From positions 1-41,904 of the forward strand of contig ONBI01000009.1 in NCBI GenBank assembly GCA_900316035.1: a stretch of DNA of 41,904 nt, read 5' to 3'. Below are positions 6,787 through 14,540 of this stretch, piece after piece. The notes under the pieces are model-generated. The model did not search any database, was not told the DNA's origin, and worked only from the letters and a program-made list of their open reading frames with translations. Origin of the DNA: an uncultured Eubacteriales bacterium. GTDB taxonomy: Bacteria > Bacillota_I > Bacilli_A > RFN20 > CAG-288. The translations under genes were made by a program, and so were the position numbers. Positions within the stretch are counted from its first letter, which is position 1. Each line of letters starts with the position of its first letter.

Positions 6787-8754
6787 ATGAAATACGATAA
6801 AATCGCCTTAGCGAGTTTAAGAGGGTTAGCGCTGGATGAAATCACGAAAGCCAATTCCGGTCATCCGGGTATGGCTTTGAGTGCCGCTCCTTTGATTTAT
6901 ACGCTTTATACAAGACATTTGATTGCCGATCCTAGCGATCCTACCTGGATCAACCGCGATCGTTTCATCCTTTCCGCTGGGCATGGAAGTGCTCTTCTTT
7001 ATGCGCTTCTCCATCTTGCCGGCTATCCGCTTCCGATGGACCAGCTCAAACAGTTCCGTGCCTTGGATTCTCTTTGCCCCGGTCATCCGGAAGTCGGACT
7101 CACTCCGGGTGTCGACTGCACCTCGGGTCCTTTGGGGCAGGGTATTGCCCAGGCGGTCGGTTTTGCCTTAGCCGAATCCCATCTGAGAGCTCTCTATCCG
7201 GAAGGAGAGAACCTGATTGACCACTATACCTATTGCCTCACCGGCGATGGCTGCTTAGAGGAAGGTGTCTCTCAGGAAGCCATCTCCTTTGCCGGTACGA
7301 TGAAACTCAACCGTCTCATCCTCCTTTATGACCGCAACGACTGCACACTTGACGGTCCTTTGAGCAACTCTTCGAACGAAGATGTTCTCCGCCGCTTTGA
7401 AGCGGAAGGCTGGAACACTCTGGAAGTCGAAGACGGTAACGATCTCGATGCGATCGACCATGCGATCACGCTGGCCAAGACCGCCAAAGAAAAGCCGACC
7501 ATCATTCTTTGCCATACCGTGATCGGTTACGGCTCTCCGTTTGCCGGCTCACATGTCTCCCATGGCAAAGCCTTCTCTCCGGAAGATGTCGTCAAGACGA
7601 AGGAAAACCTCGGCTATCCCTTCGCTCCGTTTGATGTTCCGGCCGAAGCCTATATGGCTTTCAAACTCACGTTTGCCGAGCGCGGTCATAGAGCCAGGCT
7701 CGCCTATGAAGAAAAGGTTGCTTCCTATAAGAAGAACCATCCGGATACCTATGCCACCTTCTTAGCTACCAAGGATAACGATATCACGCCGTTCCTCTTC
7801 AAGAGCGCGCCGAAGTACGAAGAAGGTTTCAAGGATGCGACCCGCAACGAATCGGGCGCTCTTCTCAATGTCGTTGCCGAGGAAGTTCCGACTCTCTTCG
7901 GCGGTGCTGCCGATGTCGCAGGCTCGGTCAAGACTGCCGTCAAGAAGTTCCGCGACTATTCTCCGGAGCATCCGGAAGGATCGAATATCAATTTCGGTAT
8001 CCGTGAATTCGCGATGGCTTCGATCGAGAACGGTATTCTCCTACACAAAGGCTTAAGAACCTATTGCGGTTGCTTCCTTGTCTTCTCCGACTATATGAAG
8101 GCGGCCTTACGAATGTCGGCGATGGAACATCTTCCCTCGGTCTATCTTTTCAGCCACGATACGATCCTTTTAGGCGAAGACGGTATGACGCATCAGCCGA
8201 TCGAGCAGATCACCATGATCCGCACCATTCCGAATTTCGTCGTCTTCCGCCCCTGCGATGCGATTGAAACAGCAGCCGCTTATCGTTCGGCTTTCTCTTC
8301 GACCGTTCATCCGACCGCTTTGATCCTCTCCCGTCAGAAGCTTCCGAATCTCAAGGGTTCCTCTTTCGAAGGAACTCTCAAAGGCGGTTATATTCTTTCC
8401 AAAGAGCAGAAGACTCCCGCTCTTACCTTGATTGCGACAGGCAGTGAAGTCTCGCTTGCTCTGGAGATTCAGTCAATGCTTTTAGCCGACGGTATCGATA
8501 CCCGTGTGGTTTCGCTTCCTTCGACGAATCTCTTTGATCAACAGAGCAAAGAATATCAGGAAGAAGTCTATGGCGTTCCGTATGAGAAGAGAGTCTTCTT
8601 GGAACTTGGAAAATCCGATATGCTCTATAAATATGCCGGAAATGTCTTCGGTATCGACCGCTTCGGTCTTTCCGCTCCCGGTGAGAAAGTCGCCGAGAAA
8701 CTCGGTTATACCGCTCCTTTACTTGCCGAGAAGATCCGTAAGCTTGTCGCTTAG
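6787..8754 (+). CDS. tkt: Transketolase
   Basis: This 655-residue thiamine-diphosphate enzyme moves two-carbon units between sugar phosphates in the non-oxidative pentose phosphate pathway. Visible motifs are GHPGMALSAAP near the N-terminus (about 26), SAGHGSALLY (about 63), the cofactor motif that begins TGDGCLEEG (about 151) and ends in the ND of YDRND (about 179), and the catalytic glutamate in FGIREFAM (about 406). Length is normal. A GGGAGG ribosome site precedes the ATG, and a -10-like TAGAAT is at 6749-6754 without a clear -35. A strong terminator closes the transcript, so it is a single-gene unit. No transaldolase or other pathway gene is nearby. Confidence 0.97.
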   Translation: MKYDKIALASLRGLALDEITKANSGHPGMALSAAPLIYTLYTRHLIADPSDPTWINRDRFILSAGHGSALLYALLHLAGYPLPMDQLKQFRALDSLCPGHPEVGLTPGVDCTSGPLGQGIAQAVGFALAESHLRALYPEGENLIDHYTYCLTGDGCLEEGVSQEAISFAGTMKLNRLILLYDRNDCTLDGPLSNSSNEDVLRRFEAEGWNTLEVEDGNDLDAIDHAITLAKTAKEKPTIILCHTVIGYGSPFAGSHVSHGKAFSPEDVVKTKENLGYPFAPFDVPAEAYMAFKLTFAERGHRARLAYEEKVASYKKNHPDTYATFLATKDNDITPFLFKSAPKYEEGFKDATRNESGALLNVVAEEVPTLFGGAADVAGSVKTAVKKFRDYSPEHPEGSNINFGIREFAMASIENGILLHKGLRTYCGCFLVFSDYMKAALRMSAMEHLPSVYLFSHDTILLGEDGMTHQPIEQITMIRTIPNFVVFRPCDAIETAAAYRSAFSSTVHPTALILSRQKLPNLKGSSFEGTLKGGYILSKEQKTPALTLIATGSEVSLALEIQSMLLADGIDTRVVSLPSTNLFDQQSKEYQEEVYGVPYEKRVFLELGKSDMLYKYAGNVFGIDRFGLSAPGEKVAEKLGYTAPLLAEKIRKLVA

Positions 8755-8776
8755 TTGCTAACCCTCTGTTTTTCCC

Positions 8777-8814
8777 GCTTCTTTCCCAAGTTTGGGGAAG
8801 AAGCTTTTTCTTTT
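8777..8814 (+). terminator. Terminator after transketolase
   Basis: GCTTCTTTCCC (8777-8787) pairs with GGGGAAGAAGC (8794-8804) over 11 bp (one G-U), with a 6-nt loop and a T-rich tail. Confidence 0.9.
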
Positions 8815-8842
8815 GGAAAAATTCCTCTCCGAAGGAAATATC

Positions 8843-8866
8843 TATAGTGAACAGGCTGACGTTCAC
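8843..8866 (+). promoter_or_regulatory. -10 box and operator-like inverted repeat upstream of the anchored protein
   Basis: A -10 TATAGT is at 8843-8848; no good -35 is seen. The inverted repeat GTGAAC-8 nt-GTTCAC (8847-8866) covers the expected start point near 8855, so a repressor could bind there. The AAAGGAGG ribosome site follows. Confidence 0.4.
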
Positions 8867-8883
8867 GAAAGGAGGAAAACACG

Positions 8884-10023
8884 ATGAACGAGACAGTGAA
8901 GAAAAAGAAAGTCGGAGCCAAAGTCTTAGGACTTAGCCTTCTTTCTCTGCTTTTGGTGGGAGGAGGAGTCTCTCTTCTCCTTCTTTCCGGAGAGAAGAAA
9001 GGAGAAAAGACCGCTGACGTCAATCCAAGTCCGACCGAAGTCGGAGGGGAGCAGACAGCCGATATCGGGAAGATAAAAGCAAGAGGCATCAAGTTCTTAA
9101 GCATCCAGGAGAACAAGGAGGCAAGAACCTCAACCGTCCACTATGAGATCGATCCGCCGAAACTGAGCGGACTTGATTTCGACTGTTCCTTAAGCTGGGA
9201 TAGTGGCTATGACGAGAACTACGAAAGCCCGACTTGGAAAGACGGAAAAGATCCCTCTACCTATATCACCTATGCCTTTGATAAAGATGCTCACGATATC
9301 ACCTTCGCCTGCCATGACAATTTCGGTTGGTCGATTCTTTTCACCATGGTCTGCAAGGATAATCCCGGTGTCATGGCAACGTTGAATCTCGAATGTTATC
9401 GCAAGTTAAAAACACCCGGATATCTGGAATTTGTCCATGACGGAGCCTTGATCGAAGGGGAAAAGTTCTCGACGATTCAGCATGAATCCGAATATTATCC
9501 CGGTACCAAACCGGCCGAAGAGACGGTTATCTATGATACGTTTGAGCTCTTCTATCGGGAAGATTATACCGATGACGAAGGGGAGACCCAAACCCGTTAT
9601 GAAAGCGATCTCTTCTATCTTTCTTCGGGAGATAAAGGATACGGAGAGAATGTCTTAGTCGACGGCGTCTATAAAACCAACGAACAGGCAGCGGAAATCA
9701 TCCAGACAAAAGTCGACAATTATCTGAATGAGTATCTGAAGGGCAATACCGAATATCACAAAGCCGATCTCTACGCCTGTTTCGACTATCAATATCAAGA
9801 GGGAACCAATGACGACGGTTCTCCGCGTTTCCTTCCCGGGAAAGATTTCCTGCGCAATTTTGCGGTCAGTTATACGGATTACGAAGAAAAAGACGGCAAC
9901 TGTTACCAGGTAAGAGGTTCTTCGAGTATCAAAGGTGCCGTCGTCTGGCACGATCTTTCCTTAAATCTGGATCTCACCGATGTCGCCGAAGTGAATTCCG
10001 CGCAGGCAGAGATTGTCTTCTGA
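8884..10023 (+). CDS. Membrane-anchored extracellular protein, function unknown
   Basis: This 379-residue protein begins with a lysine-rich stretch and a single membrane segment (about residues 17-40, leucine- and glycine-rich) with no lipobox cysteine, so the remaining 330 residues should be anchored outside the cell by an uncleaved signal anchor. A short acidic linker (about 41-65) leads to a beta-rich, aromatic domain at about 65-175 with an Ig-like look (the two cysteines in CSLSWD and ITFACHDNFGW) and a second domain rich in Tyr, Asp and Glu. I recognise no family. AAAGGAGG precedes the ATG. It converges with sdaA with one base between the stop codons and no terminator, so the two mRNAs may overlap. 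Confidence 0.85.
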   Translation: MNETVKKKKVGAKVLGLSLLSLLLVGGGVSLLLLSGEKKGEKTADVNPSPTEVGGEQTADIGKIKARGIKFLSIQENKEARTSTVHYEIDPPKLSGLDFDCSLSWDSGYDENYESPTWKDGKDPSTYITYAFDKDAHDITFACHDNFGWSILFTMVCKDNPGVMATLNLECYRKLKTPGYLEFVHDGALIEGEKFSTIQHESEYYPGTKPAEETVIYDTFELFYREDYTDDEGETQTRYESDLFYLSSGDKGYGENVLVDGVYKTNEQAAEIIQTKVDNYLNEYLKGNTEYHKADLYACFDYQYQEGTNDDGSPRFLPGKDFLRNFAVSYTDYEEKDGNCYQVRGSSSIKGAVVWHDLSLNLDLTDVAEVNSAQAEIVF

Positions 10024-10024
10024 A

Positions 10025-11236
10025 TTAAGAGCAGACTTTCGCTAAGCCGCCTAAAGAGGTCTCCTTGAGATCCGGAGAGAGCTCGGCTCCGGTTTCCTTC
10101 ATCGCACGGATGACATTATCGAACGAAACACGGTTCTTACGGAAAAGGGAAATGTGTTTCGCATAGAGGTAAGCGCCATAGGCATGAAGCGCTGCCATGG
10201 CATTGCGCTCGATGCAGGGAATCTGGACATAGCCATCGACCGGATCGCAGGTGAGGCCTAAGAAATGCTCCATGCCGACTTCGGCTGCATATTCGATACC
10301 GAAAAGAGGAAGATGATAAAGATAGGCTAAAGAAGCAGCGGCCAAAGAAGTAGCCGAACCGACTTCGCTCTGACAGCCTAGAAGCGCTCCGCTTACTCCG
10401 GCATTTTCCTTGATGAACTGACAGAAGAGGGCACCGATAAGATAAGCTTTCACTAAGTCTTTCTCCGGTGCCCCTTTATCGTGATACGAATAATAAAGGA
10501 CAGCCGGAACAACCCCGGCGGCACCACAGGTCGGAGCGGTGACAATCATCTCACCGGCAGCGTTAGCTTCGCTGGTCGCATAGGCATAGGCGCTGAGCAA
10601 GAGGATTCTCTGTTCTGCCGGATCGTCTTCGGCTCGGGCCGAAGAGAGAATGCTTTTTGCGACTCTTTCGAGTTTCAGAGGACCGGGAAGAGTTCCCGTC
10701 TTACTCAAAGCATCTTCGATCGTATGGAAAGAGCGGAAGAGCATCGTTTTTCCATATTCGTAGATATCGCTATCGTCAAAAGTGCGGATGACTTCATAGA
10801 TATCGGCGATTTTGTTCTCTTTCATGTAGGCTTTTAAGCCGTCGCAGGTCGAGAAAGGATAGGCTTCTTTCCCGAAGGGTTTCTCTCCTTCGAAGGCAAA
10901 GGCGCCTCCGCCGATCGAGATATAGCGTTTGGCATAAACACTTCCATCCTTATAGATAGCTTTCGCTTCCAAAGTATTCGGATGGGTGAGTCCTTTTAAC
11001 GAGGGATTAAAAAGAACGGTGCAGGGAATAGAGCCTACGGCGGTACGGAGAATATCATCCGTCGAATGGCCTTTCCCCGTCAAAGCCAAGGAGCCGAAAA
11101 GAGTGATCTCGATATGATCGAGCAAAGCTCTATTGGGATAACGGTTGAGGAAGTCTTTTAAGATACGATAAGGCCCGATCGTATGAGAGGAAGAAGGGCC
11201 CGGTCCATAGACAAGCAGTTCTTTCAGGGATTTCAT
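10025..11236 (-). CDS. sdaA: L-serine dehydratase, single-chain, iron-sulfur type
   Basis: This 403-residue enzyme deaminates L-serine to pyruvate and ammonia with a [4Fe-4S] cluster. The N-terminal beta domain carries GPSSSHTIGP (about 13-22). The alpha domain follows with APTCGAAGV and the three likely cluster cysteines in LLGCQSE, LTCDPV and QIPCIERNA (about 288, 330, 341). B. subtilis splits these domains into two proteins; here they are fused as in E. coli SdaA, though about 50 residues shorter. The -10 box TACAAT ends nine bases before the ATG and no Shine-Dalgarno is present, so the mRNA is probably leaderless. The terminator of rpsU separates it from the upstream gene. Cluster supply would come from the Suf operon in this window. 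Confidence 0.96.
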   Translation of the reverse strand: MKSLKELLVYGPGPSSSHTIGPYRILKDFLNRYPNRALLDHIEITLFGSLALTGKGHSTDDILRTAVGSIPCTVLFNPSLKGLTHPNTLEAKAIYKDGSVYAKRYISIGGGAFAFEGEKPFGKEAYPFSTCDGLKAYMKENKIADIYEVIRTFDDSDIYEYGKTMLFRSFHTIEDALSKTGTLPGPLKLERVAKSILSSARAEDDPAEQRILLLSAYAYATSEANAAGEMIVTAPTCGAAGVVPAVLYYSYHDKGAPEKDLVKAYLIGALFCQFIKENAGVSGALLGCQSEVGSATSLAAASLAYLYHLPLFGIEYAAEVGMEHFLGLTCDPVDGYVQIPCIERNAMAALHAYGAYLYAKHISLFRKNRVSFDNVIRAMKETGAELSPDLKETSLGGLAKVCS

Positions 11237-11245
11237 AATGCCAAT

Positions 11246-11251
11246 ATTGTA
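11246..11251 (-). promoter_or_regulatory. -10 box of sdaA, nine bases from its ATG
   Basis: Minus strand TACAAT, with a T-rich stretch but no clear -35 upstream. A start seven bases downstream would leave a leader of only about three bases. Confidence 0.5.
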
Positions 11252-11274
11252 GGCTTAGAAACGGAAAAAGAAAA

Positions 11275-11301
11275 CAAAAAGAGGACCCGAAGGCCCTCCT
11301 T
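11275..11301 (-). terminator. Terminator of rpsU
   Basis: Minus strand GAGGGCC-TTCG-GGTCCTC (11281-11298) with one G-U pair and an exceptionally stable TTCG tetraloop, followed by TTTTTG. It begins six bases after the rpsU stop. Confidence 0.9.
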
Positions 11302-11306
11302 TCTTA

Positions 11307-11477
11307 CTAGTGCTTACGTCTAGCGTTCTCGGACTTCAGCTTGCGACGAAGACCCTTCTTAAGGAAGTAGTCGTGCTTGCGATAGTCCTGGATGGTTCCG
11401 GCTTTGTTGACCATGCGCTTGAATCTCTTCATGGCAAGGTCCAAAGATTCACCATCTCTGACCACAGTCTTAGGCAA
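11307..11477 (-). CDS. rpsU: 30S ribosomal protein S21, TTG start
   Basis: This is a 56-residue basic protein. The sequence begins (M)PKTVVRDGESLDLAMKRF and ends KKGLRRKLKSENARRKH, the unmistakable S21 pattern. S21 sits on the 30S platform near the anti-Shine-Dalgarno end of 16S rRNA and promotes initiation. The start is the rare codon TTG: there is no ATG before residue 15, and GAGGTGAG lies eight bases upstream of the TTG at the right spacing. It has its own promoter (11511-11539) and terminator, so it is a single-gene unit. S21 in other Firmicutes often lies with yqeY or dnaG; neither is here. Confidence 0.95.
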   Translation of the reverse strand: MPKTVVRDGESLDLAMKRFKRMVNKAGTIQDYRKHDYFLKKGLRRKLKSENARRKH

Positions 11478-11510
11478 AGTATCTCACCTCGTTTCTTAGT
11501 GCCGTGGTTT

Positions 11511-11539
11511 ATTCTACTCGGCCATGAAACAATTTACAA
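11511..11539 (-). promoter_or_regulatory. rpsU promoter
   Basis: Minus strand: -35 TTGTAA (11534-11539), spacer of exactly 17, -10 TAGAAT (11511-11516). The start should be near 11504, leaving a leader of about 27 bases. Confidence 0.75.
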
Positions 11540-12074
11540 GCAAAATCTGCTCGTGGAAAAGGGGTTTCTGCTAGATTCAGAGCATCGGAAGACAGATTTA
11601 GGAAGAAACAGGGAAAAGTGAGGCGTTTTCTCTCTTTTTGGTTCTTGTTCCTTACTCTCCTTTCCAAAACTATTACGTGTTTTCCTTTTCTCTTTTTTCA
11701 AGAGTTGCTTCCCTTATCCTCGAGAATCCTGACTTTTGCAGTTGGCGGGTCCGAATGTTGTAATGTGTTGCAATACAGGCACCCCTTTTCCTCACTTCGT
11801 CCCGCGGAAACTCTTCATCGGGAAACCTTCGTGATCGATTCCCATACCGAAGCTTTCCTCAAGCGCCTAGAGGAGCTCCTATCCCGTGTACAGGGAGTAC
11901 AGACCCCGCTCATGGGGGCATCCTCCTAAGTCCTCTATATTGTCTAATATCTTGCAACATGAAAAGGGAGATTCTGCAAAACTTTTCGGGGACGGAAAAA
12001 GTCCCGAATCCAAAGAGATGCGTCTTTCCGGGCTTCATGGGCCAGCGGAACTTGCTACTTCGGATAAGCGGAAG
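11540..12074. other. Gene-free stretch with several hairpins, content unexplained
   Basis: No convincing gene is found on either strand; the short open frames overlap each other and have no ribosome sites or familiar sequence. Structures seen on the plus strand are TGTAC-AGGGA-GTACA (11887-11901), CCCC/GGGG around 11904-11918, TTCGGGGAC/GTCCCGAA with loop GGAAAAA (about 11985-12008) and AAAGA/TCTTT (about 12015-12030). The 9-base direct repeat TGCAAAACT occurs at 11975 and again exactly 100 bases later at 12075. The first half is pyrimidine-rich. It could hold an unknown RNA, an old gene relic or regulatory DNA; I see no T-box or known riboswitch core. Confidence 0.4.
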
Positions 12075-12102
12075 TGCAAAACTCCCGTTTATCCTTTATA
12101 AT
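12074..12102 (+). promoter_or_regulatory. Promoter of the ABC-2 exporter operon
   Basis: A perfect -10 TATAAT lies at 12097-12102; the -35 is weak (GTGCAA at 12074-12079, 17-base spacer). The start should be near 12109, about 17 bases before the ATG, with GAGGGA as ribosome site. Confidence 0.6.
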
Positions 12103-12125
12103 AGGAAAAACAGCGAGGGACCCCT

Positions 12126-12848
12126 ATGATTGAAATATCCTCTGTCTCCAAAAGTTTCGGTAAGAAGAAGGCGGTCGATTCCTTAAGCCTGAAGTTAGAA
12201 GACGGAAAAGTATACGGACTATTAGGTCCGAACGGTGCCGGTAAATCCACGACTTTGAAAATGCTTGTCGGTATTCTTTCTCCGGATAAGGGAGAGATAA
12301 GTATCGATAGGTTCTCCATAGAAAAAGATCCCTTAGAAGCTAAGAGACATCTAGCTTTCGTTCCGGATTCTCCGGATATCTTTTTAGGAATGAAAGGAAG
12401 AGAATATCTCTCTTTCTTAGCTTCGGTCTATGAAATCAAGCCGGAAGTAGCGAAAGAACGGATTCTCAGGTATTCCGAGCTTTACCATATGAAGGATTCT
12501 TTAGAAGAACCGCTTCTCTCCTATTCCCATGGTATGAGACAGAAAATCCATCTGATCGGAGCTTTGCTTCATGACCCAAAGAATTGGATTCTCGATGAAC
12601 CGATGACCGGTCTTGATCCGGAAGCGACTTTTGAAACAAAAAAGCTGATGAAAGATCAGGCAGAACAGGGGAAATGCGTTCTTTATTCGACCCATGTTCT
12701 CGATGTCGCCGAGAAAATCTGCGATGAAGTCGCTATCATCAAAGAAGGAAAACTCATCTTCTTCGGCTCTCTCAGCGAGTTACAGCAGAAAGAAGAAGAG
12801 AAGAATATGAATCTGGAAAGTCTCTTCTTGGAGATCACCTCGAAATGA
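12126..12848 (+). CDS. ABC-2 type exporter, ATP-binding subunit
   Basis: This 240-residue nucleotide-binding domain has Walker A GPNGAGKST (about 35-43), a signature region YSHGMRQK (about 134-141, the SHGM variant common in ABC-2 exporters instead of LSGGQ), Walker B followed by the glutamate of WILDEPMTGLDP (about 155-166) and the switch histidine in STHVLD. It should pair at the membrane with the 542-residue permease whose start overlaps its stop by four bases (ATGA). The substrate cannot be read from sequence; relatives export drugs, lantibiotics or lipids. The pair forms a two-gene operon with its own promoter and terminator. Confidence 0.94.
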   Translation: MIEISSVSKSFGKKKAVDSLSLKLEDGKVYGLLGPNGAGKSTTLKMLVGILSPDKGEISIDRFSIEKDPLEAKRHLAFVPDSPDIFLGMKGREYLSFLASVYEIKPEVAKERILRYSELYHMKDSLEEPLLSYSHGMRQKIHLIGALLHDPKNWILDEPMTGLDPEATFETKKLMKDQAEQGKCVLYSTHVLDVAEKICDEVAIIKEGKLIFFGSLSELQQKEEEKNMNLESLFLEITSK

Positions 12849-14473
12849 AATTCTCACTTCTTCTCAAGGCGGTCTACGCCAACACTTTTCTTACCAAAGG
12901 CAAGAAGGGAAAAACGAAAAAACCCAGCATCGTTCCTTCTTTAATCTCCTCTCTTTTCTTGACTGCCTATCTTACTTATGCCACCGTGCTCTCTTATCTC
13001 GGATTGAAGGAAATAGAAGCATCCCAGGAGATGATGCAGGAGTTTTTCTCCTACATTATCGCCTGTTTCATCCTGATGTATTTCTTCTTCTCGGCCGTCT
13101 TTTCGCTCCGTATGTTCTTCGGAAAAGATATCACTTCGTTCCTTCCTCTTCCGATACGGGGGCGGGAGCTTTTCTTAGCCAAATTCCTTCTTTCGTTCTA
13201 TCTTTCGATCGGATATGGAGGGCTCTGTCTTCTGATCCTTCCTCCTGTCTTCTTCGGTTTAGAAGGAGTTCCTGTCCTCAATATCGTTCTTTCCGTCTTC
13301 TTCGGAATATTGATGCTATTAGCGATATCGGGCTGTGCCTTTCTTCTTTCGATGCTCCTTTACCGTCTTCTTCCCTTAGAGAATAAGAAAGGAGTTGAAG
13401 CGACCGTCACTTCCGTTCTTGTTTTCTGCGGTGCTGTCTTCATGGTCTTCCTTCTGTTGATCAACCCTTCCAGTCTCCATTCCGAGAGTTTAGAAGGATA
13501 CGAAGAGTACGCTACCTCGATGTTCTTAATGGGAAGATTCTTCTCCTTCTTCGGTATTCTTCCGAGGAGAGGTTTTTATCAGGGAGATATTCTTTCTCTT
13601 GTTCTATCTTTCCTGATTCCGATTGCTCTTTTCTTAGCAAGCCTATTCCTAGCTGACCGCTTCTACTTCACCACCTTCGGTTCTCTACGGGGAGGAAAAA
13701 CAACAAAGAAGATCTCCGCTTCGGAAGAAGAGAGAAGATTGACCAAAGATCTTGAACGAAGCCAGAACATAGAAAAAGTCCTCTTCCGCAAAGAAGCACG
13801 CCTTCTCTTTTCTCAGCCTTCGGCCTATCTGCCTTCTTTGATGAGCAGTATATCGATGTTCTTGGTCTTCTTAGTTCTTTCGGTGATCTTTGCTTCCTCG
13901 AGCGATACAAGTCTTACTTCTTCTCTAGCCTATACGACTCCGGTTTATTATCTCGAGTCGATGATGGTTCCTTTTCTCTCCTATGCCTCAGTCTCCTTAG
14001 AAAAGAGCGACCATGAAATGAATAAAGCCTATCCTCTCACCGAGAAGAAGATGCTCGCCGCTAAAGTCCTTCCTAGCACTCTCTTCTACACCCTTCTTTA
14101 TCTCATCGAAGGCATCCTCTTGTTGACGTTAACAAAAACCAGTCTCCTCGATTTCTTCCCGCTTCTCTTCTTAGGTCTCTTCTCAGGAGCAGGCACTTCC
14201 TTCTTCGCTTTCTATGTCGGCTGTAAAAGAGCGAACTTCTCCTGGACTAGCCCTGCCGAAATCACAAGCCGGGGAATCGGTCCCCTCCTTGTTTTCCTCT
14301 ACTCCTTCTTACTCCCAGGATTTCTTCTTGCTCCCTATTATCTATTCACTGCTTTCTTACCGAACTATACCTTCGTTGGGTACTTGATCGGTATTGTTCC
14401 ATCGGTGTTATTGATGCTTCTTTTCTACCGTCTTTCCTTAAAAGCCTATCAGCAGAGTCTCTCTGCCGAATAA
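12845..14473 (+). CDS. ABC-2 type exporter, permease subunit
   Basis: This 542-residue integral membrane protein has roughly twelve hydrophobic segments, far more than the six of simple ABC-2 permeases, in two halves (about 30-275 and 325-535) separated by a charged cytoplasmic loop (about 278-320, SEEERRLTKDLERSQ). The N-terminus is basic (KGKKGKTKK). Start and stop of the upstream ATP-binding gene overlap, so the subunits are co-translated. Two-half permeases of this length occur beside single ATP-binding subunits in Firmicutes, but I cannot name the substrate. A bidirectional terminator follows. Confidence 0.88.
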   Translation: MKFSLLLKAVYANTFLTKGKKGKTKKPSIVPSLISSLFLTAYLTYATVLSYLGLKEIEASQEMMQEFFSYIIACFILMYFFFSAVFSLRMFFGKDITSFLPLPIRGRELFLAKFLLSFYLSIGYGGLCLLILPPVFFGLEGVPVLNIVLSVFFGILMLLAISGCAFLLSMLLYRLLPLENKKGVEATVTSVLVFCGAVFMVFLLLINPSSLHSESLEGYEEYATSMFLMGRFFSFFGILPRRGFYQGDILSLVLSFLIPIALFLASLFLADRFYFTTFGSLRGGKTTKKISASEEERRLTKDLERSQNIEKVLFRKEARLLFSQPSAYLPSLMSSISMFLVFLVLSVIFASSSDTSLTSSLAYTTPVYYLESMMVPFLSYASVSLEKSDHEMNKAYPLTEKKMLAAKVLPSTLFYTLLYLIEGILLLTLTKTSLLDFFPLLFLGLFSGAGTSFFAFYVGCKRANFSWTSPAEITSRGIGPLLVFLYSFLLPGFLLAPYYLFTAFLPNYTFVGYLIGIVPSVLLMLLFYRLSLKAYQQSLSAE

Positions 14474-14481
14474 AAGAAAGT

Positions 14482-14518
14482 AAAACGGCCCTAAAAGGTT
14501 AACTCCTAGGACCGTTTT
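14482..14518. terminator. Bidirectional terminator between the exporter and mnmA
   Basis: AAAACGGCCCTA pairs with TAGGACCGTTTT (11 of 12 positions) around a 13-nt loop. With T runs at the plus end and, read on the other strand, from the A run, it can stop both convergent operons. Confidence 0.85.
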
Positions 14519-14540
14519 TATATCTGCATAACTAAGTTGT

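Noticed and set aside
11618-12101. Two overlapping plus-strand open frames (103 and 71 codons) in the gene-free stretch
   Set aside because: No ribosome site, atypical composition and no recognisable sequence; not enough to call genes.
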